This document shows positions 16,733 through 25,503 of a stretch of DNA of 38,086 nucleotides, one piece after another. Numbering within the stretch: position 1 is the first letter of the stretch; each line of letters starts with the position of its first letter. The translations under genes were made by a program, and so were the position numbers. The notes beneath the pieces are model-generated. The model did not search any database and was not told the origin of the DNA. It saw nothing but the letters and a program-made list of their open reading frames with translations. This DNA is from Indibacter alkaliphilus LW1 (GTDB lineage: Bacteria > Bacteroidota > Bacteroidia > Cytophagales > Cyclobacteriaceae), in the NCBI RefSeq assembly GCF_000295935.2, contig NZ_ALWO02000046.1, positions 1,239 to 39,324 on the forward strand. The letters run 5' to 3'.

Positions 16733-18139
16733 CTATTTCTCCTGGCTTTGCAATTTCTTACTAAACACCAAGAACAACAACCCGCAAGCAATCCAGGCAG
16801 GCAAAGTAAAGAAAGAGAGAAAAATACCGAAATAAACAGAAATGCTGTAAAATACAGCCATGCTGATCAGCCAAGCGGCCAAAACGGCCCAGTTAAATGT
16901 TAAGCCTTTATTCATGACGTAGTCTTTCCCAAAACCCATTTTATCCGCAAAATAATGCTCAAAAAAGATCACTGCCCCTATAGGCGCCAGGATAAAACCA
17001 TAAACTGCCACGAAGTCCAGCAATTTCATCGCAAAAGCCGGGAACAGTCCTGCGATGGTCGCGATCCCTCCTGTCACCAAAGTAACTTTCACTGTAGAGC
17101 TTTTTGGGAAAATCGCCTGAAAAGCCAATCCAGCCCTATAAATGGTAGGATTAGCAGTGGTCCATCCAGCAATGACTACACAGATCAGACCTGCAATCCC
17201 GACCACTTCATAAGCCAATGGTCCGGGTGCCACAGGTGGTATGCCCCCACTGGCAAAAATGGCTGAGGCTTCAGGACTTTTGAGGTACAGTGCAAACATC
17301 AAACAGGCCGAAATCCAGGCCATAAAGTGCCCCACATACATCCCTGCAGCGGTAGTCCATCCTACTGAATTTTTATCGGCATAGCGCAATACGGACAGGT
17401 CAGACATACCCAAGTGCATGGCCGCATTGCAAAACCAGGCAAAGAACAGCACATGCCAAAAGGTGAATTTGATCTGTCCGGGAAATGGCTCGGAACCCTC
17501 TCCCCATACTGCCCAAAGGCTACTCCAAGAATCAACTCCCAAACGGTTGGCCGCAACGATTCCGGCTATCAAAAATACCGCAATCATAAACGGTGCTGCC
17601 CAATTAGAAAATTTGGCTACGGTATCATAACCTCTGGCTGCCACAATGGAAATCACCGCCCCAACAGTCAATACCACCAAAACCCAAGAAAGGCTATTGG
17701 GAACAGTATCGGTCAAAGCCGGCATGGGCATGTCAAAAGGAATTCCAACCGCCGTGGCTGATACAGTGATCATGGCTCCGGCCAAAAAACAGAATAAGAG
17801 TCCATTGGCCAGATTGTAACCTGTCACGAGTTTTTTACCGGCGATTTTTTCCAGCTTGTAGTAGAGCGTCAGCCGCTCGCCTGTTGCAATGGGCGTGGTC
17901 ACGTACCTCCAAGTGAGCACAGCCAAAAAATTCCCCAATAGCAAGCCTACTATCAGGTCAAAAGCAGATACCCCGGCCGTCAAAAACAAAGGCCCTATCA
18001 CAAACTCCGTCCCCGCAGCGTGTTCCCCGGCATACATGCCCAGAAATTTTTTCCAGCTTTTGTGATGGGAAGATGGGACGGCTTGGCGTTCAAACTCGCC
18101 TGAAACAGTCCCTTCCTTTGAGGAAGTAGTTTTTTCCAT
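16733..18139 (-). CDS. NCS1 family permease (purine/cytosine type)
   Basis: This 468-residue membrane protein has about twelve hydrophobic helices and the layout of nucleobase:cation symporter-1 proteins. Near the N terminus is GMYAGEHAAGTEFVIGPLFL, with GLLLGNFLAVLTWRYVT soon after, and WTTANPTIYRAGLAF lies in the middle. I chose the ATG at 18139 (MEKTTSSKEG), not a start 31 codons upstream, because the upstream part has no family similarity and is poorly composed. Substrates in this family are nucleobases, nucleosides, hydantoins or related compounds; which one applies here cannot be read. It lies next to a rhamnose locus that lacks its own transporter but is separated from it by a REP-like array, so a link is speculative. 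Confidence 0.85.
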   Translation of the reverse strand: MEKTTSSKEGTVSGEFERQAVPSSHHKSWKKFLGMYAGEHAAGTEFVIGPLFLTAGVSAFDLIVGLLLGNFLAVLTWRYVTTPIATGERLTLYYKLEKIAGKKLVTGYNLANGLLFCFLAGAMITVSATAVGIPFDMPMPALTDTVPNSLSWVLVVLTVGAVISIVAARGYDTVAKFSNWAAPFMIAVFLIAGIVAANRLGVDSWSSLWAVWGEGSEPFPGQIKFTFWHVLFFAWFCNAAMHLGMSDLSVLRYADKNSVGWTTAAGMYVGHFMAWISACLMFALYLKSPEASAIFASGGIPPVAPGPLAYEVVGIAGLICVVIAGWTTANPTIYRAGLAFQAIFPKSSTVKVTLVTGGIATIAGLFPAFAMKLLDFVAVYGFILAPIGAVIFFEHYFADKMGFGKDYVMNKGLTFNWAVLAAWLISMAVFYSISVYFGIFLSFFTLPAWIACGLLFLVFSKKLQSQEK

Positions 18140-18771
18140 AGGTAATTTCGGGTTGAAATTGAAAAATACAAAAATCCTATGGGTAATTGTGTCCTGTGAT
18201 GTCCTGTTTGGTGTTTTACCCACTCCAGACAATGGTTCATTTCGTTAAATGAAAGGATTTGGTTACAACCAATGGAATATAATTTTTGCTCTCCAGGCAT
18301 TTCATTGACCTCTGCCCTTTAATGAGATATTTCAAGATGCTTAGGAAAGGCTAATCAGTATAGGGGATTGACATGACCTAGAAAATTTCAAATTCTCCTT
18401 TCAAATCATCCTAAATCTATGGCCTGAAAGGCCAACATAGCAAAGAAATGAGTAAGAGCTATTTTAAAAAAATTCAAGGTGGAATATGATGAGAGATATG
18501 TTTGGGACTGAATAACTGGAAACTTTAATAGTTATATCGGCCTTTCAGGCCTGGGAAATGTTACTGGTGATAATCCAATTAGCGTTGGGCTGCACCCAAT
18601 TCTATGTTATATTGGCCCTTCAGGCCTAGGAAGAAAAGAGGTTTATTCACCTTAATTCGTAAAGTTTAACTCTATCCGAAGGTATTTTGAACTAATAGTG
18701 CAGAATTGATAAGATGTAAGCTTAGCATCAGTCTCATGAAAAATCAACTATTAAAGTACCCTATTCAATTT
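18140..18771. other. Intergenic region carrying REP-like palindromes
   Basis: These 632 nt hold no gene I can support. The left part (to ~18415) is plain intergenic sequence. The right-hand part contains the palindrome cluster at 18421-18626, listed separately. The final ~145 nt before the regulator gene are AT-rich and featureless. Confidence 0.65.
18421..18626. repeat. REP-like palindrome cluster
   Basis: GGCCTGAAAGGCC (18421-18433) recurs as its exact reverse complement GGCCTTTCAGGCC (18539-18551), and again with one change as GGCCCTTCAGGCC (18614-18626). Between the last two lies the hairpin TTGGG-CTGCA-CCCAA (18585-18599). Flanks are also shared (GTTATATCGG and GTTATATTGG). Such GGCC-palindromes with TTGGGC hairpins look like dispersed REP elements. 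No transposase is present. Confidence 0.7.
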
Positions 18772-19801
18772 CTACAAAGACTCCCTTACAATCACCCTAA
18801 ACTCATTTTTGATCATTTTACCTTCTTTGCTCAGGATCATTTCAGCACAAAGCCTACCCATCACATTAAAATCTGTACTCATCACTGTGATTCCTTTTTG
18901 CAAAACCTCCTTTAGTGGGGTCTCATTATAGGACAAAATACCGAGATTTTTACCGATTTCAAGAACTGAGATTTCCCGCACTTTTTTTGATGAGATTGAC
19001 AAGATCTGTCTCTTCAATGACAATATAGGCCTCCTCATTCTGCGGTGAAACTTCATCAGAGATTTCCTGAATCACGTCAAAATCCAGGTTTTCCTCAAAC
19101 GCATATTTTTTGAAACCGGAAACGATATTTTGCGGATAGGGGTAATTGGAATGGAAAGGAAAAACCAAAATAAGTTTTTTATACTTTCTCAGTTTGGAAT
19201 TAAGCTTTTTCAAGGCTTCATAAATATCGGTTTTGAAATCCTGATAAATGGCCCCGAAGCAGTCCAAACCATCAGGCTTATTGTCTAATAAAACCAATTT
19301 TTCTGAGGGAAGATTTTGCAGCAAAGCGTAAGCCTTCTGCTCTTGCTCTTTTTTGAAATGGGGCATTACAACATAAAAATCGAAGCCCCCCTTCTGTGTC
19401 TCCAGGATTTTCCTTAAAAGCTCGTATTCACAATGATGTACTTGAAAATTGATTTCCGCACGTCCCTCTAGGGTGGTCACGAATGAATTGAAAATCTCCT
19501 TTTTATAGGCACTCAACTTATTGAACAACAAAAGAACAGTGTATTTAGAAAGGTCATTGTGATGACTGATATAATAGCCTTTCCCTCTCACAGATTCTAT
19601 GATGCCTTGTTTTTTCAAAATGGCATAAGCCTTTTCGACCGTATCTCTCGAAAGGTAATACTCTGCACTTAAGCTATTGATCGAAGGGATTTTATCTCCA
19701 AATCGCAACACTTCTGAAGTAATCAGGCCTTTGATGGCCTTGACGACCTGAATGTATTTGGGAATACTCGAACTATCATCAATGTTTAAATTCAGCTTCA
19801 T
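18772..19801 (-). pseudogene. GntR-family regulator (probable rhamnose regulator), frameshifted
   Basis: The gene starts at 19801 with a GntR winged-helix domain (KYIQVVKAIKGLITSEVLRFGDKIPSIN, then LSRDTVEKAYAILKKQGII). It continues into a LacI-like periplasmic-binding-protein fold (VLLLFNKLSAYKKEIFNSFV, VVMPHFKKE, LILVFPFHSNYPYPQ). The frame ends at 18959 after an A7 run (T7 on the plus strand, 18982-18988). Removing one A restores a continuous 342-residue protein through IKKVREISVLEIGKNLGI to the C terminus FRVIVRESL at 18772. It is divergent from the rhamnose aldolase gene, as expected for the pathway regulator. Either the regulator is inactive or truncated at 280 residues, or the run is phase-variable, or it is a sequencing error. 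Confidence 0.85.
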
Positions 19802-19830
19802 TTAGATTGCAGTTTTAAAAAAGTAAGAAT

Positions 19831-19891
19831 AGGATAATTCATAGGGAAAACAAAACCCTATCCTCTACAAGAATCAGTATAGTGCAGGATA
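19831..19891. promoter_or_regulatory. Candidate operators in the regulator/rhamnose divergent region
   Basis: AGGATA occurs at 19831-19836 and 19886-19891, and inverted (TATCCT) at 19859-19864. ATAGGG (19841-19846) and CCCTAT (19856-19861) form a nested inverted repeat around an A-rich 9-nt centre. All lie in the 155-nt space shared by the GntR-type regulator and the rhamnose aldolase gene, where autoregulation and control of the catabolic genes would occur. The right-hand copy abuts the promoter. Confidence 0.45.
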
Positions 19892-19896
19892 GCCTC

Positions 19897-19919
19897 TTTG
19901 ACTTGACCCTTTATATTTG
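19897..19919 (+). promoter_or_regulatory. Promoter of the rhamnose catabolic genes
   Basis: TATATTTG (19912-19919) is a perfect -7 box of the TAnnTTTG type, 37 nt before the ATG. A TTTG is present at 19897-19900 but only 11 nt upstream, closer than the usual spacing, so the -33 assignment is doubtful. Confidence 0.55.
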
Positions 19920-19956
19920 ATCAAATCTTGAATTTCCATATCCATCTCAAACTAAT

Positions 19957-22065
19957 ATGAAAACAAAACCACAAACCTTTAAGCATGTATCCTATTTGTG
20001 GGATGAAGAAAAAGCAGCTTCCTTGGGCGATGATGAGGTTGCCTTATTAATATACCGGTCCAATATCCTGGGAGCTGACCTTCGCATCACCAATTATGGT
20101 GGTGGCAACACTTCCTGCAAAACCATGGAAAAAGATCCCCTTACCGGAAAGGCGGTGGAAGTGATGTGGATCAAAGGTTCCGGTGGGGATATCGGTACGC
20201 TGACCAAGGCTGGCTTGGCCGGGCTCTATGTAGACAAACTGCGTTCTTTGGAAGGAGTCTACAGGGGTATCGCACATGAAGATGAAATGGTCGGGCTTTT
20301 CAACCACTGCATCTACGACCTTGATTCCAAGGCCCCTTCCATAGACACGCCTTTACATGCTTTTTTGCCTTTCAAGCATATTGATCACCTGCATCCCGAT
20401 GCGGCTATTGCGATTGCGGCATCAAAAGAAGGAGAGAAAATCACGCAAGAACTTTTTGAAGGACAGATTGCCTGGGTGCCTTGGCAAAGACCAGGCTTTG
20501 ATTTGGGATTGCAATTGCGGGATGCATTGGAGGCCAATCCCGGTATCCGGGGCATCATGTTGGGTGGACACGGACTTTTTACCTGGGGCGATACGGCTCA
20601 TGAATGCTATACCAACAGCTTGGAAGTCATTGAAAAAGCTTCTGCTTTTCTGGAAGAAAACTATGGCAAGAAAAGGCCTGTCTTTGGAGGTAAAAAAACA
20701 AAAGCACTTGACCCTGCTCAAAGGAAAGATCAGGCAGCCAAAATCGCTCCCTTATTGCGTGGCTTGGCTTCCAGCTATAACCGCATGGTGGGCACATTCA
20801 ATGATTCAGAAACGGTATTGCAGTTTATCAATTCCCATGATTTGACCAAATTGGCACCTTTGGGAACTTCCTGTCCAGACCACTTTCTAAGGACCAAAAT
20901 TGCCCCATTGGTATTGGATATTCCGGCAGATCAGGAATTGAGTGACCTGTCTGCATTGAAAAGTCATATTGAAAAGCTTTTTGCCCAATACAGAGAAGGT
21001 TACAAAGACTATTATGAAAAGCACAAGCGCAGCAACAGCCCTGCCATGCGTGACCCCAATCCGGTCATCATCCTTTGGCCGGGAGTGGGGATGTTTTCCT
21101 ATGCCAAAGACAAGCAGACTTCAAGGGTTGCTTCAGAATTCTACATCAATGCCATCAATGTGATGCGAGGTGCCGAGGCGGTTTCTGAATACGTTTCATT
21201 GCCTTTGCAGGAAGCTTTTGATATAGAATACTGGCTCCTCGAAGAGGCAAAACTTCAAAGAATGCCCAAAGAAAAACCGCTTTCCAGAAAAGTGGCTTTG
21301 ATCACTGGAAGTGCAGGTGGAATAGGAAAAGCCATCGCAGACAAGTTTGCCGCAGAGGGTGCCTGTGTGGTCTTAACTGATATTGATGGAGATCGCTTGG
21401 ATAAGGCAAGGAAAGATTTTGGAAAAGATGCCGCCATCGCCGTCAAACTCGATGTGCTGGATAATGACACGATTGCTCAAGCCTATGCAGCAGCCTGTTT
21501 GGCCTTCGGAGGGGTTGACATCATTGTCAACTGCGCCGGATTGGCCATCAGCAAACCCCTACCAGAGACGACCGAAGCCGACTGGGATTTGCTCAATGAT
21601 GTGTTGGTCAAAGGACAATTCAAAGTTTCCCAAGCGGGCGTGGCCGTCATGAGAGCCCAAGGATTGGGTGGTGACATCATCAATATTGCATCCAAAAACG
21701 CATTGGTTTCCGGACCAAATAATGTAGCCTATGGCACTGCCAAGGCAGCCCAAGTACATATGTCACGCTTGTTGGCAGCCGAGCTTGGGCCTGACAAAAT
21801 CCGGGTCAATGTGGTCAACCCCGATGCGGTGATCGAAGGCTCCAAGATCTGGGAAGGCAAATGGGCAGAAGGAAGGGCCAAAGCCTATGGCGTGACTGTA
21901 GAAGAATTGCCAGCATTCTATGCCAAGAGAACTTTGATGAATGAGATCATTTCAACAGAGGATATTGCAAATGGGGTATTTGCATTTGTTGGAGGAATAC
22001 TTTCAAAGTCAACTGGAAACATTTTGAATGTGGATGGGGGTGTTGCGGCTGCTTTTGTGAGGTGA
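19957..22065 (+). CDS. rhaD: Bifunctional rhamnulose-1-phosphate aldolase / short-chain dehydrogenase
   Basis: This 702-residue protein fuses two enzymes. Residues ~1-420 are a class II aldolase domain (RITNYGGGNTSCK, WIKGSGGDIGTL, HLHPDAAIAIAASKEGEKI, GIMLGGHGLFTWGD) that splits L-rhamnulose-1-phosphate into DHAP and L-lactaldehyde. Residues ~430-702 are a short-chain dehydrogenase with TGSAGGIG (450-457), the N-A-G motif NCAGLAIS and catalytic Y592/K596 in YGTAKAA. In related fusions this part oxidises L-lactaldehyde to L-lactate. Fusion keeps the reactive aldehyde local. It heads the rhamnose catabolic genes, divergent from their probable regulator, and the L-lactate would feed lutABC at 30.1 kb. 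Confidence 0.94.
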   Translation: MKTKPQTFKHVSYLWDEEKAASLGDDEVALLIYRSNILGADLRITNYGGGNTSCKTMEKDPLTGKAVEVMWIKGSGGDIGTLTKAGLAGLYVDKLRSLEGVYRGIAHEDEMVGLFNHCIYDLDSKAPSIDTPLHAFLPFKHIDHLHPDAAIAIAASKEGEKITQELFEGQIAWVPWQRPGFDLGLQLRDALEANPGIRGIMLGGHGLFTWGDTAHECYTNSLEVIEKASAFLEENYGKKRPVFGGKKTKALDPAQRKDQAAKIAPLLRGLASSYNRMVGTFNDSETVLQFINSHDLTKLAPLGTSCPDHFLRTKIAPLVLDIPADQELSDLSALKSHIEKLFAQYREGYKDYYEKHKRSNSPAMRDPNPVIILWPGVGMFSYAKDKQTSRVASEFYINAINVMRGAEAVSEYVSLPLQEAFDIEYWLLEEAKLQRMPKEKPLSRKVALITGSAGGIGKAIADKFAAEGACVVLTDIDGDRLDKARKDFGKDAAIAVKLDVLDNDTIAQAYAAACLAFGGVDIIVNCAGLAISKPLPETTEADWDLLNDVLVKGQFKVSQAGVAVMRAQGLGGDIINIASKNALVSGPNNVAYGTAKAAQVHMSRLLAAELGPDKIRVNVVNPDAVIEGSKIWEGKWAEGRAKAYGVTVEELPAFYAKRTLMNEIISTEDIANGVFAFVGGILSKSTGNILNVDGGVAAAFVR

Positions 22066-22603
22066 TTAAAGTTCTCGCAAAGGCGCCAAGACGCTAAGAT
22101 AAAACAGTGACACCAGTTATCCAGCGTCATTCTGAGTTATTAAAATTGGCATTTACAGAAAGGAAATGACAGTTGATTAAAAACCCCAAAGGGGTTAAAC
22201 CATGAATAGCCCCGGGTAGCAACCCGGGGAATTCATGAAATAGAGTTGAAGCCCAACCCTAAAGGGGTTGAACTAAATCAGAAATAGACTTTTGTCAATG
22301 GTAACCGGAGCTTGCGGAGATGAAAGCCTGTCCCGCAGCATTGAGGGAGATCTCCTTCCTTTAAAAGCAGGAGACTCTTCACTACGTTCAGAGTGACGAT
22401 CCCTACACACCTGTCATTGGTAGGCTTTAAAATTAAGCATTTAAAGAAAGGAAATGCCAAATGTTAAAATCTCGAAATGACAAGGATAAGCTATCTTCCA
22501 AATAATTCCTTAAATTCAAATTAAAACAATTCTCACTTCGTGCCTTTACGCCTTAGTGGCAAAAAAAATATTCTTAGCGCGCTTTGCGTCTTCACCAGAA
22601 ACC
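22066..22603. other. Intergenic repeat-rich region inside the rhamnose locus
   Basis: These 538 nt separate the aldolase and isomerase genes and carry no gene. They contain a palindrome cluster (22182-22270), two copies of a short hairpin (22149-22170, 22437-22457), and terminal inverted segments. These are CGCAAAGGCGCCAAGACGC with GCTAAG near 22078-22100, and the related CTTAGCGCGCTTTGCGTC at 22574-22591. A start codon 16 codons upstream of the isomerase ATG falls inside the right-hand repeat and is not used in my call. Confidence 0.65.
22149..22457. repeat. REP-like palindromes and paired hairpins
   Basis: GCATTTACAGAAAGGAAATG (from 22149) and GCATTTAAAGAAAGGAAATG (from 22437) are near-identical hairpin-forming copies about 288 nt apart. 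Between them, AACCCCAAAGGGGTT (22182-22196) and CAACCCTAAAGGGGTTG (22254-22270) flank the hairpin CCCCGGGT-agca-ACCCGGGG (22210-22229). That hairpin sits inside a wider CATGAAT...ATTCATG palindrome (22201-22237). The layout is that of dispersed REP/BIME-type elements; no transposase is nearby. Confidence 0.65.
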
Positions 22604-23881
22604 ATGAAAATAACCGCCGATCAAATCCAATCCACCAATAAACCCAGAGAAGTTTCCCATGCCAGGGAATTCAACTTCCTAGCTGAAACCCTGGAAAAAA
22701 AAGGACTTAATTTGGAGCAACTCATCCAAAAACTTCAGGATTTTCAAATTGCCATTCCTTCTTGGGCTTTGGGCACAGGAGGAACCCGTTTTGGACGTTT
22801 TTCCGGGGGAGGAGAACCTGCTACTTTGATTCAAAAAATACAGGATATCGGTATACTTCATGCCCTCAACCGGTCCAGTGATTGTGTCTCCCTGCATATT
22901 CCATGGGACATCCCTCAGGACTATGACGCCATTCTGCAAGCAGCAGCTGAAGTAGAAATCGGTTTTGACGCAGTCAATTCAAATACCTTCCAGGACCAGG
23001 CTGGCCAAAGTCTATCCTACAAATTCGGTTCTCTTGCCAATCAAGACCAGAATATTCGAGAAATCGCTATTGAGCACAACAAGGAAGTAATCCGGATCGG
23101 TGAAAAACTGGGTTCCAAGGCCCTGACGGTTTGGTTGGCGGATGGATCATCCTTCCCCGGCCAACACAGTTTCCGCAAAGCCTTACAAAACACCCATGAA
23201 TGCTTACAGGAGATTTACCAAGATCTTCCAATCGACTGGAAAATGCTGATCGAATATAAGCCCTACGAGCCCTACTTCTACAGTACGGTCATACAGGATT
23301 GGGGCACCTCTTTTCTGCTGGCCAACAAATTGGGCGACAAAGCTTACACCTTAGTAGATCTTGGCCATCACCTGCCCAACACAAATATTGAGCAGATAGT
23401 GGCTAACCTAATGACCGAAGGGAAATTAGGGGGTTTTCATTTCAACGACTCCAAATACGGAGATGATGACCTGACCGTGGGCAGCATCAAGCCTTACCAG
23501 CTCTTCCTGATTTTCAATGAACTGGTAGCCGGTTTTGAAGAAACTTCCAATCCTGCGCCGGCATGGATGATTGATGCCAGCCACAACCTGAAAGACCCTT
23601 TGGAGGATTTGTTGCAATCCGTTGAAGCCATCAAACTGGCCTATGCACAGGCTTTGATCGTAGATCAAAATTCTCTTCATGCAGCACAAGCATCGCATGA
23701 TGTAAGTATGGCACAGGAAATCCTCCAGGAGGCATTTAGAACTGACCTGAGACCTTTGGTCAGGGAATCCATCCGGCAAAGTGGTGGGACCATATCCCCT
23801 ATCCAAGCTTATCGGGACCTGAAAGTAAGGGAAACGCTGATCAAAGAAAGGGGCCTAGACAGTAAAGCCAGCGGATTGTAA
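22604..23881 (+). CDS. rhaI: L-rhamnose isomerase (RhaI type)
   Basis: This 425-residue TIM-barrel isomerase converts L-rhamnose to L-rhamnulose. It begins with MKITADQIQSTN and contains the family stretches IPSWALGTGGTRFGRF and VSLHIPWD. Likely metal ligands are E217 in IEYKPYEP, D252 in VDLGHHLPNTN, H279 in GFHFNDSKYGDDDL and nearby Asp residues. The ATG at 22604 is preferred to one at 22556, which lies in a repeat. It ends 1 nt before the kinase gene start (TAA-T-ATG), so the two are surely co-transcribed. Confidence 0.93.
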   Translation: MKITADQIQSTNKPREVSHAREFNFLAETLEKKGLNLEQLIQKLQDFQIAIPSWALGTGGTRFGRFSGGGEPATLIQKIQDIGILHALNRSSDCVSLHIPWDIPQDYDAILQAAAEVEIGFDAVNSNTFQDQAGQSLSYKFGSLANQDQNIREIAIEHNKEVIRIGEKLGSKALTVWLADGSSFPGQHSFRKALQNTHECLQEIYQDLPIDWKMLIEYKPYEPYFYSTVIQDWGTSFLLANKLGDKAYTLVDLGHHLPNTNIEQIVANLMTEGKLGGFHFNDSKYGDDDLTVGSIKPYQLFLIFNELVAGFEETSNPAPAWMIDASHNLKDPLEDLLQSVEAIKLAYAQALIVDQNSLHAAQASHDVSMAQEILQEAFRTDLRPLVRESIRQSGGTISPIQAYRDLKVRETLIKERGLDSKASGL

Positions 23882-23882
23882 T

Positions 23883-25205
23883 ATGGAACCCATCAAGGTA
23901 ACCGCCATATTTGACATAGGAAAGACCAATAAGAAGTTCTTCCTTTTTGATCAGGATTTGAAGGAAGTCTACAAGGTGTACCACCGGCTGGATTATATAC
24001 AGGATGAAGACGGAGATGATTGCGAATCCATTCAGGCACTGACCCAATGGGTCAAACAAACCTTAAAAGAAGCTTTAGCTTTACCCCAATTTTTGGTCAT
24101 CAAACTCAATTTTACGACCTATGGGGCTTCATTTGTACATATTGACCAAATGGGCAATCCGGTCGCGCCCCTGTACAATTACCTAAAAAAGTATCCTGAT
24201 GTCATTTTGGAGCAGTTTTATAAAAAGTATGGCCCAGCAGAAAAGTTCAGCAGGGAAACTTCCTCTCCTGCCCTGGCCATGTTGAATTCCGGACTTCAGC
24301 TCTATTGGCTAAAAAACTCAAAACCACAAACCTTTAAGAAAATCCATCGCAGCCTTCACCTTCCCCAATACCTTTCATTTCTTTTTACGGGAAAAGCAGT
24401 CTCAGAATATACAAGCATAGGCTGTCATACAGGCTTATGGGATTTTGCCAAAGGAGATTATCACCATTGGGTCAAAGCAGAAGGGATAGACCGATTATTA
24501 CCAGAGGTGGTGGACACTACGACCAGTTTTCCCAAGACCTTTGACAGGCACAGCATGAGTATAGGCGTGGGAGTGCATGATTCTTCCTCTGCCTTATTGC
24601 CTTATTTGAACAGCAATTCCGAACCTTTTGCCCTATTGTCTACGGGCACCTGGGCGATCAGCATCAATCCTTTCAACGCGTCTCCCCTGACCACTGAAGA
24701 ACTCCGAAAAGACTGTCTGCATTTTCTCAGCAAAAAAGGTCAGCCTATCAAAATCAGCCGGTTATTTATAGGAGAAGAGCACAAAGTTCAGATCGAAAAA
24801 CTATACGCGTATTTCCAATTGGAAAGAGGTTATTACAAAGCATTGTCATTTGAAAAGAAGCTTTACCAAAAAGCTAAATCCAAAAACCGCAAACGGTTTA
24901 GGTTTGAATACCTCAAACCGGAAGTTTATGGACTAACCCATGCAACAGCAACCGACTGGAAAGGTTTTGCAGATTTTGAGGATGCTTATTACAGCTTTAT
25001 CCATGAACTCACTGACCTGCAAGTTGCCTCCTTATCTCTGGTCCTGAATGGCGACACCTCAGTCAAAAAACTCTATATCGACGGTGGCTTCAATGCCAAT
25101 CCCATTTTTGTGGAGATGCTTAGGGACAAATTGTCAGGAATCAGCATTGAAACCACAGATTTTGCTTTGGGGACGGCGTTGGGGGCAGGGATTTTGGTGA
25201 ATTGA
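23883..25205 (+). CDS. rhaB: FGGY-family carbohydrate kinase (rhamnulokinase-like)
   Basis: The 440-residue kinase has the FGGY ATPase fold: phosphate-1 motif DIGKTNKKFFLF near the N terminus, phosphate-2 motif LLSTGTWAISINPF in the middle and adenosine motif LYIDGGFNANPIFVEML near the C terminus. Context between rhamnose isomerase and aldolase makes it the enzyme that phosphorylates L-rhamnulose at C1. It belongs to a Bacteroidota subgroup divergent from E. coli RhaB, so the symbol rests on context. It starts 1 nt after the isomerase stop. Confidence 0.85.
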   Translation: MEPIKVTAIFDIGKTNKKFFLFDQDLKEVYKVYHRLDYIQDEDGDDCESIQALTQWVKQTLKEALALPQFLVIKLNFTTYGASFVHIDQMGNPVAPLYNYLKKYPDVILEQFYKKYGPAEKFSRETSSPALAMLNSGLQLYWLKNSKPQTFKKIHRSLHLPQYLSFLFTGKAVSEYTSIGCHTGLWDFAKGDYHHWVKAEGIDRLLPEVVDTTTSFPKTFDRHSMSIGVGVHDSSSALLPYLNSNSEPFALLSTGTWAISINPFNASPLTTEELRKDCLHFLSKKGQPIKISRLFIGEEHKVQIEKLYAYFQLERGYYKALSFEKKLYQKAKSKNRKRFRFEYLKPEVYGLTHATATDWKGFADFEDAYYSFIHELTDLQVASLSLVLNGDTSVKKLYIDGGFNANPIFVEMLRDKLSGISIETTDFALGTALGAGILVN

Positions 25206-25503
25206 AATCGGAGTGAAGTAGAGATCACAAGAGAAGAGTAATCCTTCAAAGGCGGATCAATAATAATTGTCGACAAATAGGGGAAACGGAATAAAAGTAC
25301 CTGGTAACCATAATAGAAATTGCTATTTTTTGATAGAGGGCTGTGGTTATTTAAATATCCACGAATCATGATTAATAATTAATAACCGCAAAATTTATAT
25401 TAATTTAGCGATTACGATCGCTGATTTTATATGAATTTTGCGATCAGGAGTAGCTATCCTTCTAAAAAAATTTCTTAATCCAGTAAATTTCAACACCGCA
25501 AGG
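25206..25503. other. Intergenic region holding a large palindrome
   Basis: Between the kinase and a minus-strand lipoprotein gene lie 298 nt without a supported gene. The one structure is the 56-nt palindrome at 25387-25442, listed separately. Confidence 0.6.
25387..25442. repeat. 56-nt near-perfect palindrome with promoter-like ends
   Basis: Two 26-nt arms flank TACG (25413-25416) and match at 22 of 26 positions. The inner arms are AGCGAT/ATCGCT and the outer ends CGCAAAATT/AATTTTGCG. Each end, read outward, resembles a Bacteroidota -7 box (A-A-x-TTTTG, one or two changes from TAnnTTTG). Possible roles are a cruciform, a dimeric-protein site, a pair of divergent promoters, or an end of a mobile or REP-like element. 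Confidence 0.6.

Noticed and set aside
22278-22460. 60-codon minus-strand frame in the repeat block
   Set aside because: It is made of repeat sequence and has no coding features.
25073-25369. Minus-strand frame starting MIRGYL, like some DUF4143 ATPase starts, next to the 56-nt palindrome
   Set aside because: Similarity stops after six residues and the frame runs into the kinase gene antisense; too weak to call an ATPase remnant.
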